A stretch of 48,826 nucleotides of DNA from JAUIAI01 sp049680625 (GTDB taxonomy: Bacteria > Pseudomonadota > Gammaproteobacteria > Burkholderiales > Burkholderiaceae_E), in NCBI GenBank assembly GCA_049680625.1, contig JBAUID010000139.1:1-48826 (forward strand). Reading direction: 5' to 3'. Within the stretch, counting starts at the first letter, position 1. The number at the start of each line of letters is the position of its first letter. The position numbers and the translations under genes were made by a program. The notes beneath the pieces were generated by a model, which saw only the letters and a list, made by a program, of their open reading frames with translations, did no database searches and was not told the DNA's origin. Positions 17,962 through 25,294 of this stretch are shown piece after piece.

Positions 17962-20607
17962 TCAGGCCGCTATTTTCTCATTTTTTCTGCGGCCACTTTG
18001 TAACCACCAGATAAGCCCCAGTAATAATAAGGCAGGTATGTAAAACAACTCTTTCGGCTGTCGTTCAGTTGGTACTTCCAGTCGCTCAATTGCAACGGGT
18101 TTATCACCAAAGAAGTCAAAGACCTGAAAACGCGAATAATACGGGGTTCCGGCCAGGGGTTCATCCAGTCTTGTTTTGCCATCGATTGCATCCGCACTCA
18201 ACATGAATCCCGCCTGGTTTAGCCGCCCTGCTCCGTCACCAGCCGGCCCCAGACTGGCCAGGACCGTGGTGCGCGTCGTTTTGTCCGGGTCGTCAAAATC
18301 CGGACCGGCAATCACCATGCGTAAGTGGGCGCCACCGGGTAACTGACCCGCCAGTTGCCTGGCTTCACTGCCTGCTACATATTCGTAAGGTTCTGATACC
18401 TGGTCCAGCCAGTATCCAGGACGGAACAAGGTAAACGCGATCAGCAACAAAGCCGCGGTTTCCCAGAGGCGATTGCGGGTCAGGAAATATCCCTGGGTTG
18501 CCGCAGCGAACAACATCATGGCAATGACTGCAATAACGAAGACAAAAAGCGCTTTCGCCGGGGTAACGTCGATAAGCAGCAATTCGGTGTTAAAAATGAA
18601 CAGAAATGGGAGCAATGCCGTGCGGATATCGTATGTAAAACCCTGGATGCCGGTTTTTATCGGATCACCACCGGAGATCGCAGCAGCGGCAAAAGCGGCA
18701 AGACCAACCGGCGGCGTGTCATCCGCCAGGATGCCAAAGTAAAAAACAAACATATGGACTGCAATCAACGGCACCACAAGGCCTGATTGAGCGCCAACGG
18801 TGACGATAACCGGTGCCATAAGTGACGAAACCACAATGTAGTTTGCCGTTGTGGGCAGCCCCATCCCCAGCACCAGGCTCATCACAGCAACCAAGAACAG
18901 CATCAACATCAAATTGCCGCCAGACAATAATTCAACCGCTTCGCCAACTACCTGGTGGGCACCGGTTAGCGAAACCGTGCCGATGATAATTCCTGCAACC
19001 CCTGTCGCTACGCCGATGGGTACCATGTTGCGCGCGCCGGCCACCATGCCGTCAAAAAACTGATGCCATCCGTGGATCACACCTTCGATCAGTTTTCCCT
19101 CACCACGAAACAGTGATTTCAATGCGTCCTGCGTGATCACCACAAAGATCATTGCAACCGACGCCCAGAACGCCGACAAAGCCGGTGACAGCCGCTCAAT
19201 CAGAATGCTCCAGAGCAAAACTACGATCGGCAGCACGTAGTGCAATCCGGTAACCAGAACATCCACGGCTCTGGGCAGGACGGTGAAGGATTCTGGTTCT
19301 CGCATTTCCAGATCGGGGTGACGAGACGCAACAAAAATCAGGCACAGGTACACCACAAGGAAAACACCGGACCCAGCCCACAATGTCATGTCGGGAAACA
19401 AGCGCGCTACCGTTCCGAGACCGTAGTAAACCAGTCCGCCAAGAATCGCGACGCCAATAAAGCCGGTTAAAAACCCTAACATTTTGGTGGCCAGGGTTTT
19501 GGTTTGCTCAGGTCGCGCGATGCCAACGAGGTTAAGTTTCATTGCCTCAAGGTGAACGATATAAAAAAGTGCGATATACGACACCAGGGCAGGAACGATG
19601 GCGTGACGGATAATGTCCGTGTAGGTAATTCCTGTGAACTCGGCAATCAGAAAGGCAGCCGCACCCATCACCGGCGGAGTCAACTGACCATTGGTTGACG
19701 AGGCCACTTCAACCGCACCCGCTTTTTCGGCACTGAAACCGGTCTTTCGCATCAATGGGATGGTGAAGGTTCCGGTTGTTACGACGTTCGCAATGGATGA
19801 GCCGGAATACAAGCCACTCATGCCTGAGGCGACCACAGCGGCTTTCGCCGGCCCGCCGCGCAGGTGACCCAGCAAGGCCAAAGCCAGTTGAATAAAATAG
19901 TTACCGGCACCCGCTTTTTCGAGCAAGGCGCCAAACAGGACAAATAAATAAATCATCGTCGCCGATACGCCCAGAGCGACGCCGAATACACCTTCCGATT
20001 GCATCCAGAAGTGCCACATCGCTTTGCCGAAAGATGCGCCTTTCCATTGCACTACATCGGGCAGGAATTCGTAGTGACCAAAAAAGACGTAAAAGACAAA
20101 GAAACTGGCCACCACAAGCATCGGCAACCCCAATGATCGATACACAGCCAGCGCGAGTGAGACCATGCCGATACTGGAGATGGCGAGATCCGCAATCGTC
20201 GGCAGTCCGGCTCGGCCGGCAATATCGTCTTTGAAGAAGAACAAGTACAAACAACTGAACACACCAAGACCGAGCAGGACCCAGTCGTACAGCGGAATAT
20301 GCGTTTTGGGGCTTTTCTTCAGCAAGGGGTAGGCCAGGCAGGCCATTGCGATGGCAAACGCGAGGTGGATCTGCCTCGCTTCCTGATTGTTAAAGACCAG
20401 GTTAAAGCCGAGGTTCTCGCTCATCCAGAAAGGGATGCCAGAAGCAATGTACAACTGAAAACATGACCAGATAAATGCGATGCCGGCAATGATCATGGCC
20501 GCCAGGCCCGCCGGGTTACGTCCGCCAGAATCAATCTCGGCGAACTCGTCAAGACTCATTGGGTCAGAGGCTGACGCTGGAGTTGAGGCAGGATTATTGG
20601 CAGACAT
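17962..20607 (-). CDS. TAXI-type TRAP transporter fused permease (4TM/12TM) with DUF3394 domain
   Basis: An 881-residue inner-membrane protein. The small (DctQ-like) and large (DctM-like) TRAP subunits are fused. Membrane segments begin at about residue 33, and the large subunit shows SGLYSGSSIANVVTTGTFTIPLM, the SSTNGQLTPPVMGAAAFLIAE motif and a symmetric VLGMGLPTTANYIV/DDTPPVGLAAFAAAA region. After the last large-subunit helices a soluble stretch of about 120 residues precedes a final helix at about 855-870; this is the DUF3394 tail found in many such permeases and explains the length. It imports its ligand by secondary (ion-driven) transport, using the upstream TAXI binding protein. Confidence 0.93.
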   Translation of the reverse strand: MSANNPASTPASASDPMSLDEFAEIDSGGRNPAGLAAMIIAGIAFIWSCFQLYIASGIPFWMSENLGFNLVFNNQEARQIHLAFAIAMACLAYPLLKKSPKTHIPLYDWVLLGLGVFSCLYLFFFKDDIAGRAGLPTIADLAISSIGMVSLALAVYRSLGLPMLVVASFFVFYVFFGHYEFLPDVVQWKGASFGKAMWHFWMQSEGVFGVALGVSATMIYLFVLFGALLEKAGAGNYFIQLALALLGHLRGGPAKAAVVASGMSGLYSGSSIANVVTTGTFTIPLMRKTGFSAEKAGAVEVASSTNGQLTPPVMGAAAFLIAEFTGITYTDIIRHAIVPALVSYIALFYIVHLEAMKLNLVGIARPEQTKTLATKMLGFLTGFIGVAILGGLVYYGLGTVARLFPDMTLWAGSGVFLVVYLCLIFVASRHPDLEMREPESFTVLPRAVDVLVTGLHYVLPIVVLLWSILIERLSPALSAFWASVAMIFVVITQDALKSLFRGEGKLIEGVIHGWHQFFDGMVAGARNMVPIGVATGVAGIIIGTVSLTGAHQVVGEAVELLSGGNLMLMLFLVAVMSLVLGMGLPTTANYIVVSSLMAPVIVTVGAQSGLVVPLIAVHMFVFYFGILADDTPPVGLAAFAAAAISGGDPIKTGIQGFTYDIRTALLPFLFIFNTELLLIDVTPAKALFVFVIAVIAMMLFAAATQGYFLTRNRLWETAALLLIAFTLFRPGYWLDQVSEPYEYVAGSEARQLAGQLPGGAHLRMVIAGPDFDDPDKTTRTTVLASLGPAGDGAGRLNQAGFMLSADAIDGKTRLDEPLAGTPYYSRFQVFDFFGDKPVAIERLEVPTERQPKELFYIPALLLLGLIWWLQSGRRKNEKIAA

Positions 20608-20877
20608 GACACTTCCCTTTGAATTTTATTTGGCACGCGACGCACTCACCGATCGGCAAAATGCCAGACAGTGGGCCTGGTGTTCAAGCCAACGCAGGTG
20701 GAGGGAATCGTTTTTAGAGAAACTATTGTCGCAAGACGACAAGTCGCTGGCCCGCAGGGGCACCAGGCATCGCCCTGGAAAGTCCCCGGGCGCAAATGCC
20801 CGGGGTAAGTCTAAAGAGATTGACGAATCAAACAGAGTTTTAGTCGGAAACTGAGTCCGTCGCAGAACGGCTGCTGC
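20608..20877 (-). other. binding-protein/permease intergenic spacer
   Basis: 270 bp between two co-directional operon genes, with no credible gene. It contains a GC-rich hairpin (20784-20805) and a smaller one next to it (CCAGG at 20763-20767 with CCTGG at 20774-20778). Such stem-loops between binding-protein and permease genes commonly give more binding protein than permease by partial termination or transcript protection; that role here is inferred. Confidence 0.5.
20784..20805 (-). terminator. GC-rich stem-loop after the TAXI gene (attenuator or stabiliser)
   Basis: CCCCGGGC and GCCCGGGG form a perfect 8-bp stem with a six-base loop, 72 bp after the TAXI stop. On the minus strand it is followed by ACTTTCC, not a T run. 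Partial termination or 3'-end protection of the binding-protein message is more likely than complete termination, because the permease follows. Confidence 0.5.
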
Positions 20878-21846
20878 TTACTTAATCCAGCCGCGCTCTT
20901 TGTAATACTTCACCGCACCGGGGTGGATGGGTGCCGACAAACCGTCCGAGATCATTTCTGTTTCTTTCAGGTCGGCAAATGCGGGGTGCAATTTGCGAAA
21001 CTCGTTGAAGTTATCAAACACCGCTTTGACCACTGTATAAACAACTTTGTCTGAGACATCTGCCGACGATACGAAGGTTGCACCGACGCCGAATGTTTTA
21101 ACCGGTTTGTCGGTGCCCTTATACATGCCGCCCGGAATAGTCGCAGCGCGGTAGTAAGGATTGTCTTTGATCAATTTTTCTATCGGTGCGCCGACAACAT
21201 CGACAAGTTCGATATCGCAAGTAGTGGCTGCCTCGGTCACTGCAGCCGCCGGATGACCAATTGTGTAGATCATCGCGTCGATCTTGCCATCGCAAAGTGC
21301 CTGAGCCATTTCAGATCCTTTGAGTTCAGCGGCGACCGCAAAATCGGAAGTCTTTAGACCAAAGGCGTCCATCACAACTTCCATTGTCGCGCGCTGACCT
21401 GAGCCGGCATTCCCGATGTTGACTTTCTTACCTTTGAGATCTTCAAACTTGGCGATCCCTGCCCCCTTGCGGGCAATCAACGTGAACGGTTCGGGGTGAA
21501 CCGCAAAAACAGCACGCAGCTTTTCAAATTTGCCCTGTTTCTCAAATTTTGACGTTCCGTTGTATGCGTGATGCTGCCAGTCGGACTGGGCGACGCCAAA
21601 TTCAAGCTCTCCAGCGCGAACCGTATTGATGTTGTAGACCGATCCGCCAGTTGACTCCGCTGAACAGCGCAGGCCGTGATCCTTGCGACCTTTGTTGACC
21701 AGCCGGCAGATTGCCCCCCCGGTTGGGTAGTAGACGCCGGTCACTCCGCCGGTTCCTATTGAGATGAATTCCTGGGCCGCGTGGACACCTGGTGTCGCTG
21801 CAGCTGCTGCGGCTGCGATGGCCGCCACAATGATCGCATTCTTCAT
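20878..21846 (-). CDS. TAXI family TRAP transporter solute-binding protein
   Basis: A periplasmic binding protein of about 322 residues for the downstream TRAP permease. The ATG at 21844-21846 is fixed by a strong GGAGGAAGT site and by the signal peptide (MKNAIIVAAIAAAAAAAT..VHAA). Family segments are GTGGVTGVYYPTGG, the STGGSVYNINTV helix start, GKKVNIGNAGSGQRAT and IGHPAAAV. It resembles the TAXI protein at 237-1265 over the full length, including HPEPFT, KVNIG and KLHPAF stretches. Members that have been studied bind acidic amino acids or dicarboxylates; the ligand here is not known. Confidence 0.93.
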   Translation of the reverse strand: MKNAIIVAAIAAAAAAATPGVHAAQEFISIGTGGVTGVYYPTGGAICRLVNKGRKDHGLRCSAESTGGSVYNINTVRAGELEFGVAQSDWQHHAYNGTSKFEKQGKFEKLRAVFAVHPEPFTLIARKGAGIAKFEDLKGKKVNIGNAGSGQRATMEVVMDAFGLKTSDFAVAAELKGSEMAQALCDGKIDAMIYTIGHPAAAVTEAATTCDIELVDVVGAPIEKLIKDNPYYRAATIPGGMYKGTDKPVKTFGVGATFVSSADVSDKVVYTVVKAVFDNFNEFRKLHPAFADLKETEMISDGLSAPIHPGAVKYYKERGWIK

Positions 21847-21871
21847 ACTTCCTCCGTTTGGGTAGATTCTG

Positions 21872-21895
21872 TTCTTATGCACTGATGTATAAGAA
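21872..21895. promoter_or_regulatory. 24-bp near-palindrome upstream of the TAXI gene
   Basis: The halves TTCTTATGCA and TGTATAAGAA match as an inverted repeat at 9 of 10 positions around a four-base centre. On the minus strand it includes TATACA, a possible -10 box, so a bound protein could block or shape the promoter. It lies 25 bp from the start codon and may also form an RNA hairpin in the leader. Confidence 0.45.
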
Positions 21896-21960
21896 TAATA
21901 GTGCAGGCACAACGGCACTGCTGATTAACCACAATACGATTGGAATTCGAATGAAGGAAT

Positions 21961-21975
21961 CAGGGAACTCCCTAG
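21961..21975. promoter_or_regulatory. near-palindromic candidate operator shared with the sensor-kinase operon
   Basis: The plus strand reads CAGGGAACTCCCTAG; its complement CTAGGGAGTTCCCTG matches the site at 4096-4110 in 12 of 15 bases, all differences being in the central triplet. It is 114 bp upstream of the TAXI start, almost the same distance as at the kinase operon (112 bp). Confidence 0.5.
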
Positions 21976-22044
21976 TCTCGTAAGGGAATCTTATGGGTCT
22001 GGGAGATTGTTTGTTGATTGTCGCGCTTTGTCGCGACTGAGCCG

Positions 22045-22062
22045 ATTGCCCCACGGGGCAAT
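22045..22062 (-). other. hairpin directly after tRNA-Leu
   Basis: ATTGCCCC and GGGGCAAT form an 8-bp inverted repeat that begins at the base after the encoded CCA. A second stem (GTCGCG/CGCGAC) lies at 22019-22036. Neither is followed by a T run on the minus strand. They may act in 3'-end processing or factor-dependent ending of the tRNA transcript. Confidence 0.45.
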
Positions 22063-22149
22063 TGGTGCGGACAGAGGGACTTGAACCCTCACTCCCTCAC
22101 GGGAAACAGATTTTAAGTCTGCAGCGTCTACCGATTCCGCCATGTCCGC
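22063..22149 (-). tRNA. leuZ: tRNA-Leu (anticodon TAA)
   Basis: An 87-base type II tRNA including an encoded CCA. The acceptor arms GCGGACA/TGTCCGC pair fully; the anticodon loop reads CTTAAAA, giving TAA; a variable arm (CCCGTGAGGGA) and the TTCAAGT T-loop are present. It is the last of three tRNA genes downstream of pgsA, the same order as glyW-cysT-leuZ in E. coli. Confidence 0.96.
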
Positions 22150-22217
22150 GACGGCACTCATCATATCGCGTGCCCGGCCTCTTAAGATAACAACAAAGCC
22201 AACATCAGGCGCAACAT

Positions 22218-22291
22218 TGGAGGCGGGGGTCGGAATCGAACCGGCGTACACGGAGTTGCAGTCCGCTGCATAACCACTCTGCCACCCCGCC
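22218..22291 (-). tRNA. cysT: tRNA-Cys (anticodon GCA)
   Basis: A 74-base tRNA with encoded CCA. The acceptor GGCGGGG pairs with CCCCGCC, the anticodon loop is CTGCAAC, and the T-loop TTCGATT is intact. Middle gene of the tRNA-Gly-Cys-Leu cluster. Confidence 0.96.
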
Positions 22292-22337
22292 ATGGGCCAG
22301 ATTAGGCGCCGGCACCGCTGCGACTGCTTGACAATAT

Positions 22338-22373
22338 TTGCCGGAAACATTGCCAGAAATATTGCCGGAAATG
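22338..22373. repeat. three 12-bp tandem units between tRNA-Cys and tRNA-Gly
   Basis: TTGCCGGAAACA, TTGCCAGAAATA and TTGCCGGAAATG follow each other directly in the spacer; the last two bases of the third unit belong to the CCA end of tRNA-Gly. Slipped replication is a likely origin. Confidence 0.7.
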
Positions 22374-22447
22374 GAGCGGGGAACGAGTCTCGAACTCGCG
22401 ACCTCAACCTTGGCAAGGTTGCGCTCTACCAACTGAGCTATCCCCGC
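22372..22447 (-). tRNA. glyW: tRNA-Gly (anticodon GCC)
   Basis: A 76-base tRNA with encoded CCA. The acceptor GCGGGGA pairs with TTCCCCGC-type bases, the D-arm is AGCTCAGTTGGTAGAGC, the anticodon loop TTGCCAA gives GCC, and the T-loop is TTCGAGA. First gene of the tRNA cluster. Confidence 0.96.
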
Positions 22448-22503
22448 AGTATCCGAACGCCGCCCAGCTGGGTAGCTGGTACAGGCCAATTCAGAGAAAG
22501 GAG

Positions 22504-22531
22504 ATTATAGCGATAGCTACCCTTTTCGCAA
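22504..22531 (-). promoter_or_regulatory. promoter of the tRNA cluster
   Basis: On the minus strand a perfect -10 box TATAAT (22504-22509) is preceded, after 16 bp, by TTGCGA (22526-22531) as the -35 element, inside the 3' end of pgsA. Transcription would begin about 50 bases before tRNA-Gly. A 7-bp inverted repeat (GGTAGCT at 22471-22477, AGCTACC at 22515-22521) brackets the -10 region. Confidence 0.65.
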
Positions 22532-23107
22532 GTGGGGTATCGCCTTTTTTAAGTAATACAACATCGACCACACAGTCAGTACGGTGGCCACCACAATCAG
22601 GGCCTGTCCCGGTACCCGGGTATGAATGCCGCCAATCAGGCCATCGAATAACAGCAATGGGATTGCGGTCATTTGAAACGCGGTCTTGATCTTGCCAATT
22701 CCCTGGACAGCCACACTGGAGGACTGCCCGATTCGGGCCATCCATTCGCGTAGTGCCGAGACCGTGATTTCCCGTCCGATAATGACCAGAGCGATAAGCG
22801 CATCCACCCGTCCGAGACTGACGATCACGACCAGGGCAGAGCAAACCAGCAATTTATCGGCTACCGGGTCGAGGAATTCGCCAAAAGTCGTCTGCTGGCC
22901 AAGCTTTCTGGCCAGAAATCCGTCAAGCCAGTCTGTTACGCCGGCCAGAATAAAAATTGCCGTGGCCAGCAGATTGCGGGTCGCCATGTCATAAGGCAGG
23001 TAGTAAACGATGACCAGTAGCGGGATTGCGATCACCCTCGCCCAGGTCAACATATTTGGCAGGTTAATCCGATGCGTCACGAGCTTGCTTTCATTGTCTG
23101 GTTTCAT
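22517..23107 (-). CDS. pgsA: CDP-diacylglycerol-glycerol-3-phosphate 3-phosphatidyltransferase
   Basis: A 196-residue inner-membrane enzyme making phosphatidylglycerol phosphate from CDP-diacylglycerol and glycerol 3-phosphate. The CDP-alcohol phosphotransferase motif is complete: D59, D62, G63, A66, R67, G70, D80 and D84. About five hydrophobic helices are visible, and the length matches the family. The gene follows uvrC after 30 bp on the same strand, and the tRNA promoter begins inside its 3' end. The order uvrC-pgsA-glyW-cysT-leuZ is as in E. coli. Confidence 0.96.
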   Translation of the reverse strand: MKPDNESKLVTHRINLPNMLTWARVIAIPLLVIVYYLPYDMATRNLLATAIFILAGVTDWLDGFLARKLGQQTTFGEFLDPVADKLLVCSALVVIVSLGRVDALIALVIIGREITVSALREWMARIGQSSSVAVQGIGKIKTAFQMTAIPLLLFDGLIGGIHTRVPGQALIVVATVLTVWSMLYYLKKAIPHLRKG

Positions 23108-23137
23108 AAAGGCTGAGATTGCGAATCGAACACGACA

Positions 23138-25288
23138 CTAACGCAGGCTGGCATAAATATGTTCGGCCAGCCTACGGGAAATACCTTCAACGGTTTCCAA
23201 GTCCTCAACGCTGGCCGCCATAATGCCACGGAGACCTCCAAACCGTGCCAGCAGTCTTGCCCGGCGTTTTGCGCCAATACCTTCAATCTCCTCAAGGCTC
23301 GATGTTTTTCGCGTCTTGGCCCGCCTTGCCCGCATGCCGGTGATAGCAAAGCGGTGTGCTTCATCCCGAATCTGCGCGACGAGCATCAGGGCGGCTGACC
23401 CGGGCCCCAGGGCCAGTGAGGCCCGGTCATCAGAAAAAATCAGGGTCTCCAGGCCCACCTTGCGCCCCACCCCTTTTGCGACCCCAACCAGGCAATCGGT
23501 TGCCAGCCCCAATTCTTCAAATACGGCCCGTGCGCTGGACAACTGCCCTTTACCCCCGTCGACGAGGACAATATCGGGCATTACCGGACGATCGCCATCT
23601 TTGCCCGGGGAATATCGCCGGGTCAGAACCTGTCGCATGGCGGCGTAGTCGTCACCACCGGTGATATCGCGAATGTTAAAACGCCGGTATTCCCCGCGTT
23701 GCATTTCATGGCGCTGATAGACGACACAAGACGCCTGGGTGGCTTCGCCGGCCGTATGACTAATGTCAAAACATTCAACCCGGAAGTTGTCGTGATCGGT
23801 TTCGGCAGGCAAACCGAGAGCCTTAATGAGTTGCGCGGTACGCCCTTGTTGCGACCCGGCTTCTGCGAGATGCCGGGTGAGTGCAATCTGCGCATTTTGG
23901 GTTGCCATTTCAAGCCAGCGCCGGCGGTTTTCATGTGGTTGACGCACCCATTGAACCTGTCTTCCCGCACGGTCGTTAAGAAATTGCAGGATCGCCGGAT
24001 CATCGATCGACTGCGCACACAACACCACCGGCGGAACGTCCCGGTCTGAATAGTGTTGCACTACAAATGCCTGCAGGACTTCGTCCAGCAATATTGCCTG
24101 ATGTTGTTCCGCATCACTGGATTGCGCATCGAAGGGCGTTTCAACAAATGCCGGCGCGGTCAGTGACAATGCGGATTCCCCTCCCGATTGTGACGATTGT
24201 GACGATTGTGATGTCAGGGCGCGTGCATCATGGCTGACATGAACCGGAAAGAAAGGACGGTCGCCAAGATGCCTGCCACCACGAACCATTGCCAGATTGA
24301 CACAGACTCGGCCACCAGCAGCAAGCACAACTATGATGTCGGCATCAACATCCGCGCCAGTCTCCATGCTTTGCTGTTGTAAAACACGGGATAAGGACAA
24401 CATGCGATTGCGAAACACTGCGGCTTCTTCAAAGCGCAGATCGTCTGATGCGGCCTGCATATTCGCCTCAAGCTCTCCCAACACGGATTGATGTTCACCG
24501 CGTAAAAACCGGGTGGCAGCGCCAACATCCAGCGCATACTGGTCCGGGGAAATTGCGTCAACGCACGGCGCTGTACAACGCTCGATCTGATGCAACAAGC
24601 AGGGGCGCGAGCGATTGGCAAACACGGTGTCTTCGCAAGTTCGTAGCCGAAAAACTTTTTGCAGAACCTGGATGGTTTCTTTCACCGCCCAGGCATTCGG
24701 GAACGGGCCAAAATAAGTATTCTTCCGATCGGTACTACCCCGGTAATAAGCAACCCGGGGAAAGCGGTGTGCACTCAGTTTTAATAACGGATAGCTTTTA
24801 TCATCGCGGAACAAAATGTTGTAACGCGGATTGGCTGACTTGATTAAGTTATTTTCAAGCAGCAAGGCTTCTGCTTCGGATGCCGTGATTGTGGTTTCGA
24901 CATGGTGAATCTGGTTCACCATAAGCTGGATACGCGGGCTTGGCTGGGTTTTTTGAAAATACGACGATACCCGTTTCTTAAGGTCGCGCGCTTTGCCCAC
25001 GTAAAGCAGTTGCCGATTGGCATCGAGCATCCGGTAAACACCGGGTAAACCGGGAATATCGCGCAAATATTCACGCAGTCGTGCAGCGGTGGCATCGGCT
25101 GACTCAGTTGGCAACTCAGTTGGCAACTCAGTTGGCAGCTCAGTTGGCAGCTCAGTTGGCAACTCAGTTGGCGGCTCAGTGGCCAACTCAACCGCAGCTG
25201 AGTCTGCTGATGCTTCGGGTGAGTTCTGCTCGTCGCGCCCTAATACTGGCTTCGATGCTGACGACTTGTCACGACCCGTTTTTGCCAT
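23138..25288 (-). CDS. uvrC: excinuclease ABC subunit C with a repetitive N-terminal extension
   Basis: A 716-residue nuclease subunit that cuts DNA on both sides of a lesion after UvrA/UvrB recognition. The GIY-YIG domain begins at about residue 75 (GLPGVYRMLDANRQLLYVGKARDL), a UVR motif follows (about 270-300), then the RNase H-like domain with CFDISH and VDGGKGQL, and C-terminal helix-hairpin-helix motifs (LEEIEGIGAKRRARLL). The first 70 or so residues are not part of the usual protein: they hold seven four-residue units of the (L/P)PTE type. A second low-complexity insert, SQSSQSSQS, lies in the middle. The ATG is six bases after acpS, so the extension is probably translated, though a later start cannot be excluded. 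Confidence 0.95.
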   Translation of the reverse strand: MAKTGRDKSSASKPVLGRDEQNSPEASADSAAVELATEPPTELPTELPTELPTELPTELPTESADATAARLREYLRDIPGLPGVYRMLDANRQLLYVGKARDLKKRVSSYFQKTQPSPRIQLMVNQIHHVETTITASEAEALLLENNLIKSANPRYNILFRDDKSYPLLKLSAHRFPRVAYYRGSTDRKNTYFGPFPNAWAVKETIQVLQKVFRLRTCEDTVFANRSRPCLLHQIERCTAPCVDAISPDQYALDVGAATRFLRGEHQSVLGELEANMQAASDDLRFEEAAVFRNRMLSLSRVLQQQSMETGADVDADIIVVLAAGGRVCVNLAMVRGGRHLGDRPFFPVHVSHDARALTSQSSQSSQSGGESALSLTAPAFVETPFDAQSSDAEQHQAILLDEVLQAFVVQHYSDRDVPPVVLCAQSIDDPAILQFLNDRAGRQVQWVRQPHENRRRWLEMATQNAQIALTRHLAEAGSQQGRTAQLIKALGLPAETDHDNFRVECFDISHTAGEATQASCVVYQRHEMQRGEYRRFNIRDITGGDDYAAMRQVLTRRYSPGKDGDRPVMPDIVLVDGGKGQLSSARAVFEELGLATDCLVGVAKGVGRKVGLETLIFSDDRASLALGPGSAALMLVAQIRDEAHRFAITGMRARRAKTRKTSSLEEIEGIGAKRRARLLARFGGLRGIMAASVEDLETVEGISRRLAEHIYASLR
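24186..24212. repeat. three 9-bp tandem units inside uvrC
   Basis: GATTGTGAC, GATTGTGAC and GATTGTGAT are in direct succession; on the coding strand they give a Ser-Gln-Ser repeat in a linker between the UVR motif and the RNase H-like domain. Confidence 0.75.
25103..25186. repeat. seven 12-bp tandem units at the 5' end of uvrC
   Basis: Seven copies of a CTCAGTTGGCAA-type unit occupy 84 bp without gaps; copies 1, 2 and 5 are identical, and the others differ at one to three bases. On the coding strand each unit encodes Leu-Pro-Thr-Glu (or a variant), so gain or loss of units keeps the frame. This is a typical variable-number repeat. Confidence 0.93.
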
Positions 25289-25294
25289 TGATAA

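Noticed and set aside
20480..20854. 124-codon plus-strand frame spanning the permease start
   Set aside because: It overlaps the conserved permease N terminus and the spacer hairpin, with no sign of a start site or domain.
22205..22489. 94-codon minus-strand frame
   Set aside because: It overlaps tRNA-Cys and tRNA-Gly on the same strand and has no family resemblance.
25103..25186. Tandem repeat considered as a CRISPR array
   Set aside because: The units are 12 bp with no spacers and lie in frame inside uvrC.
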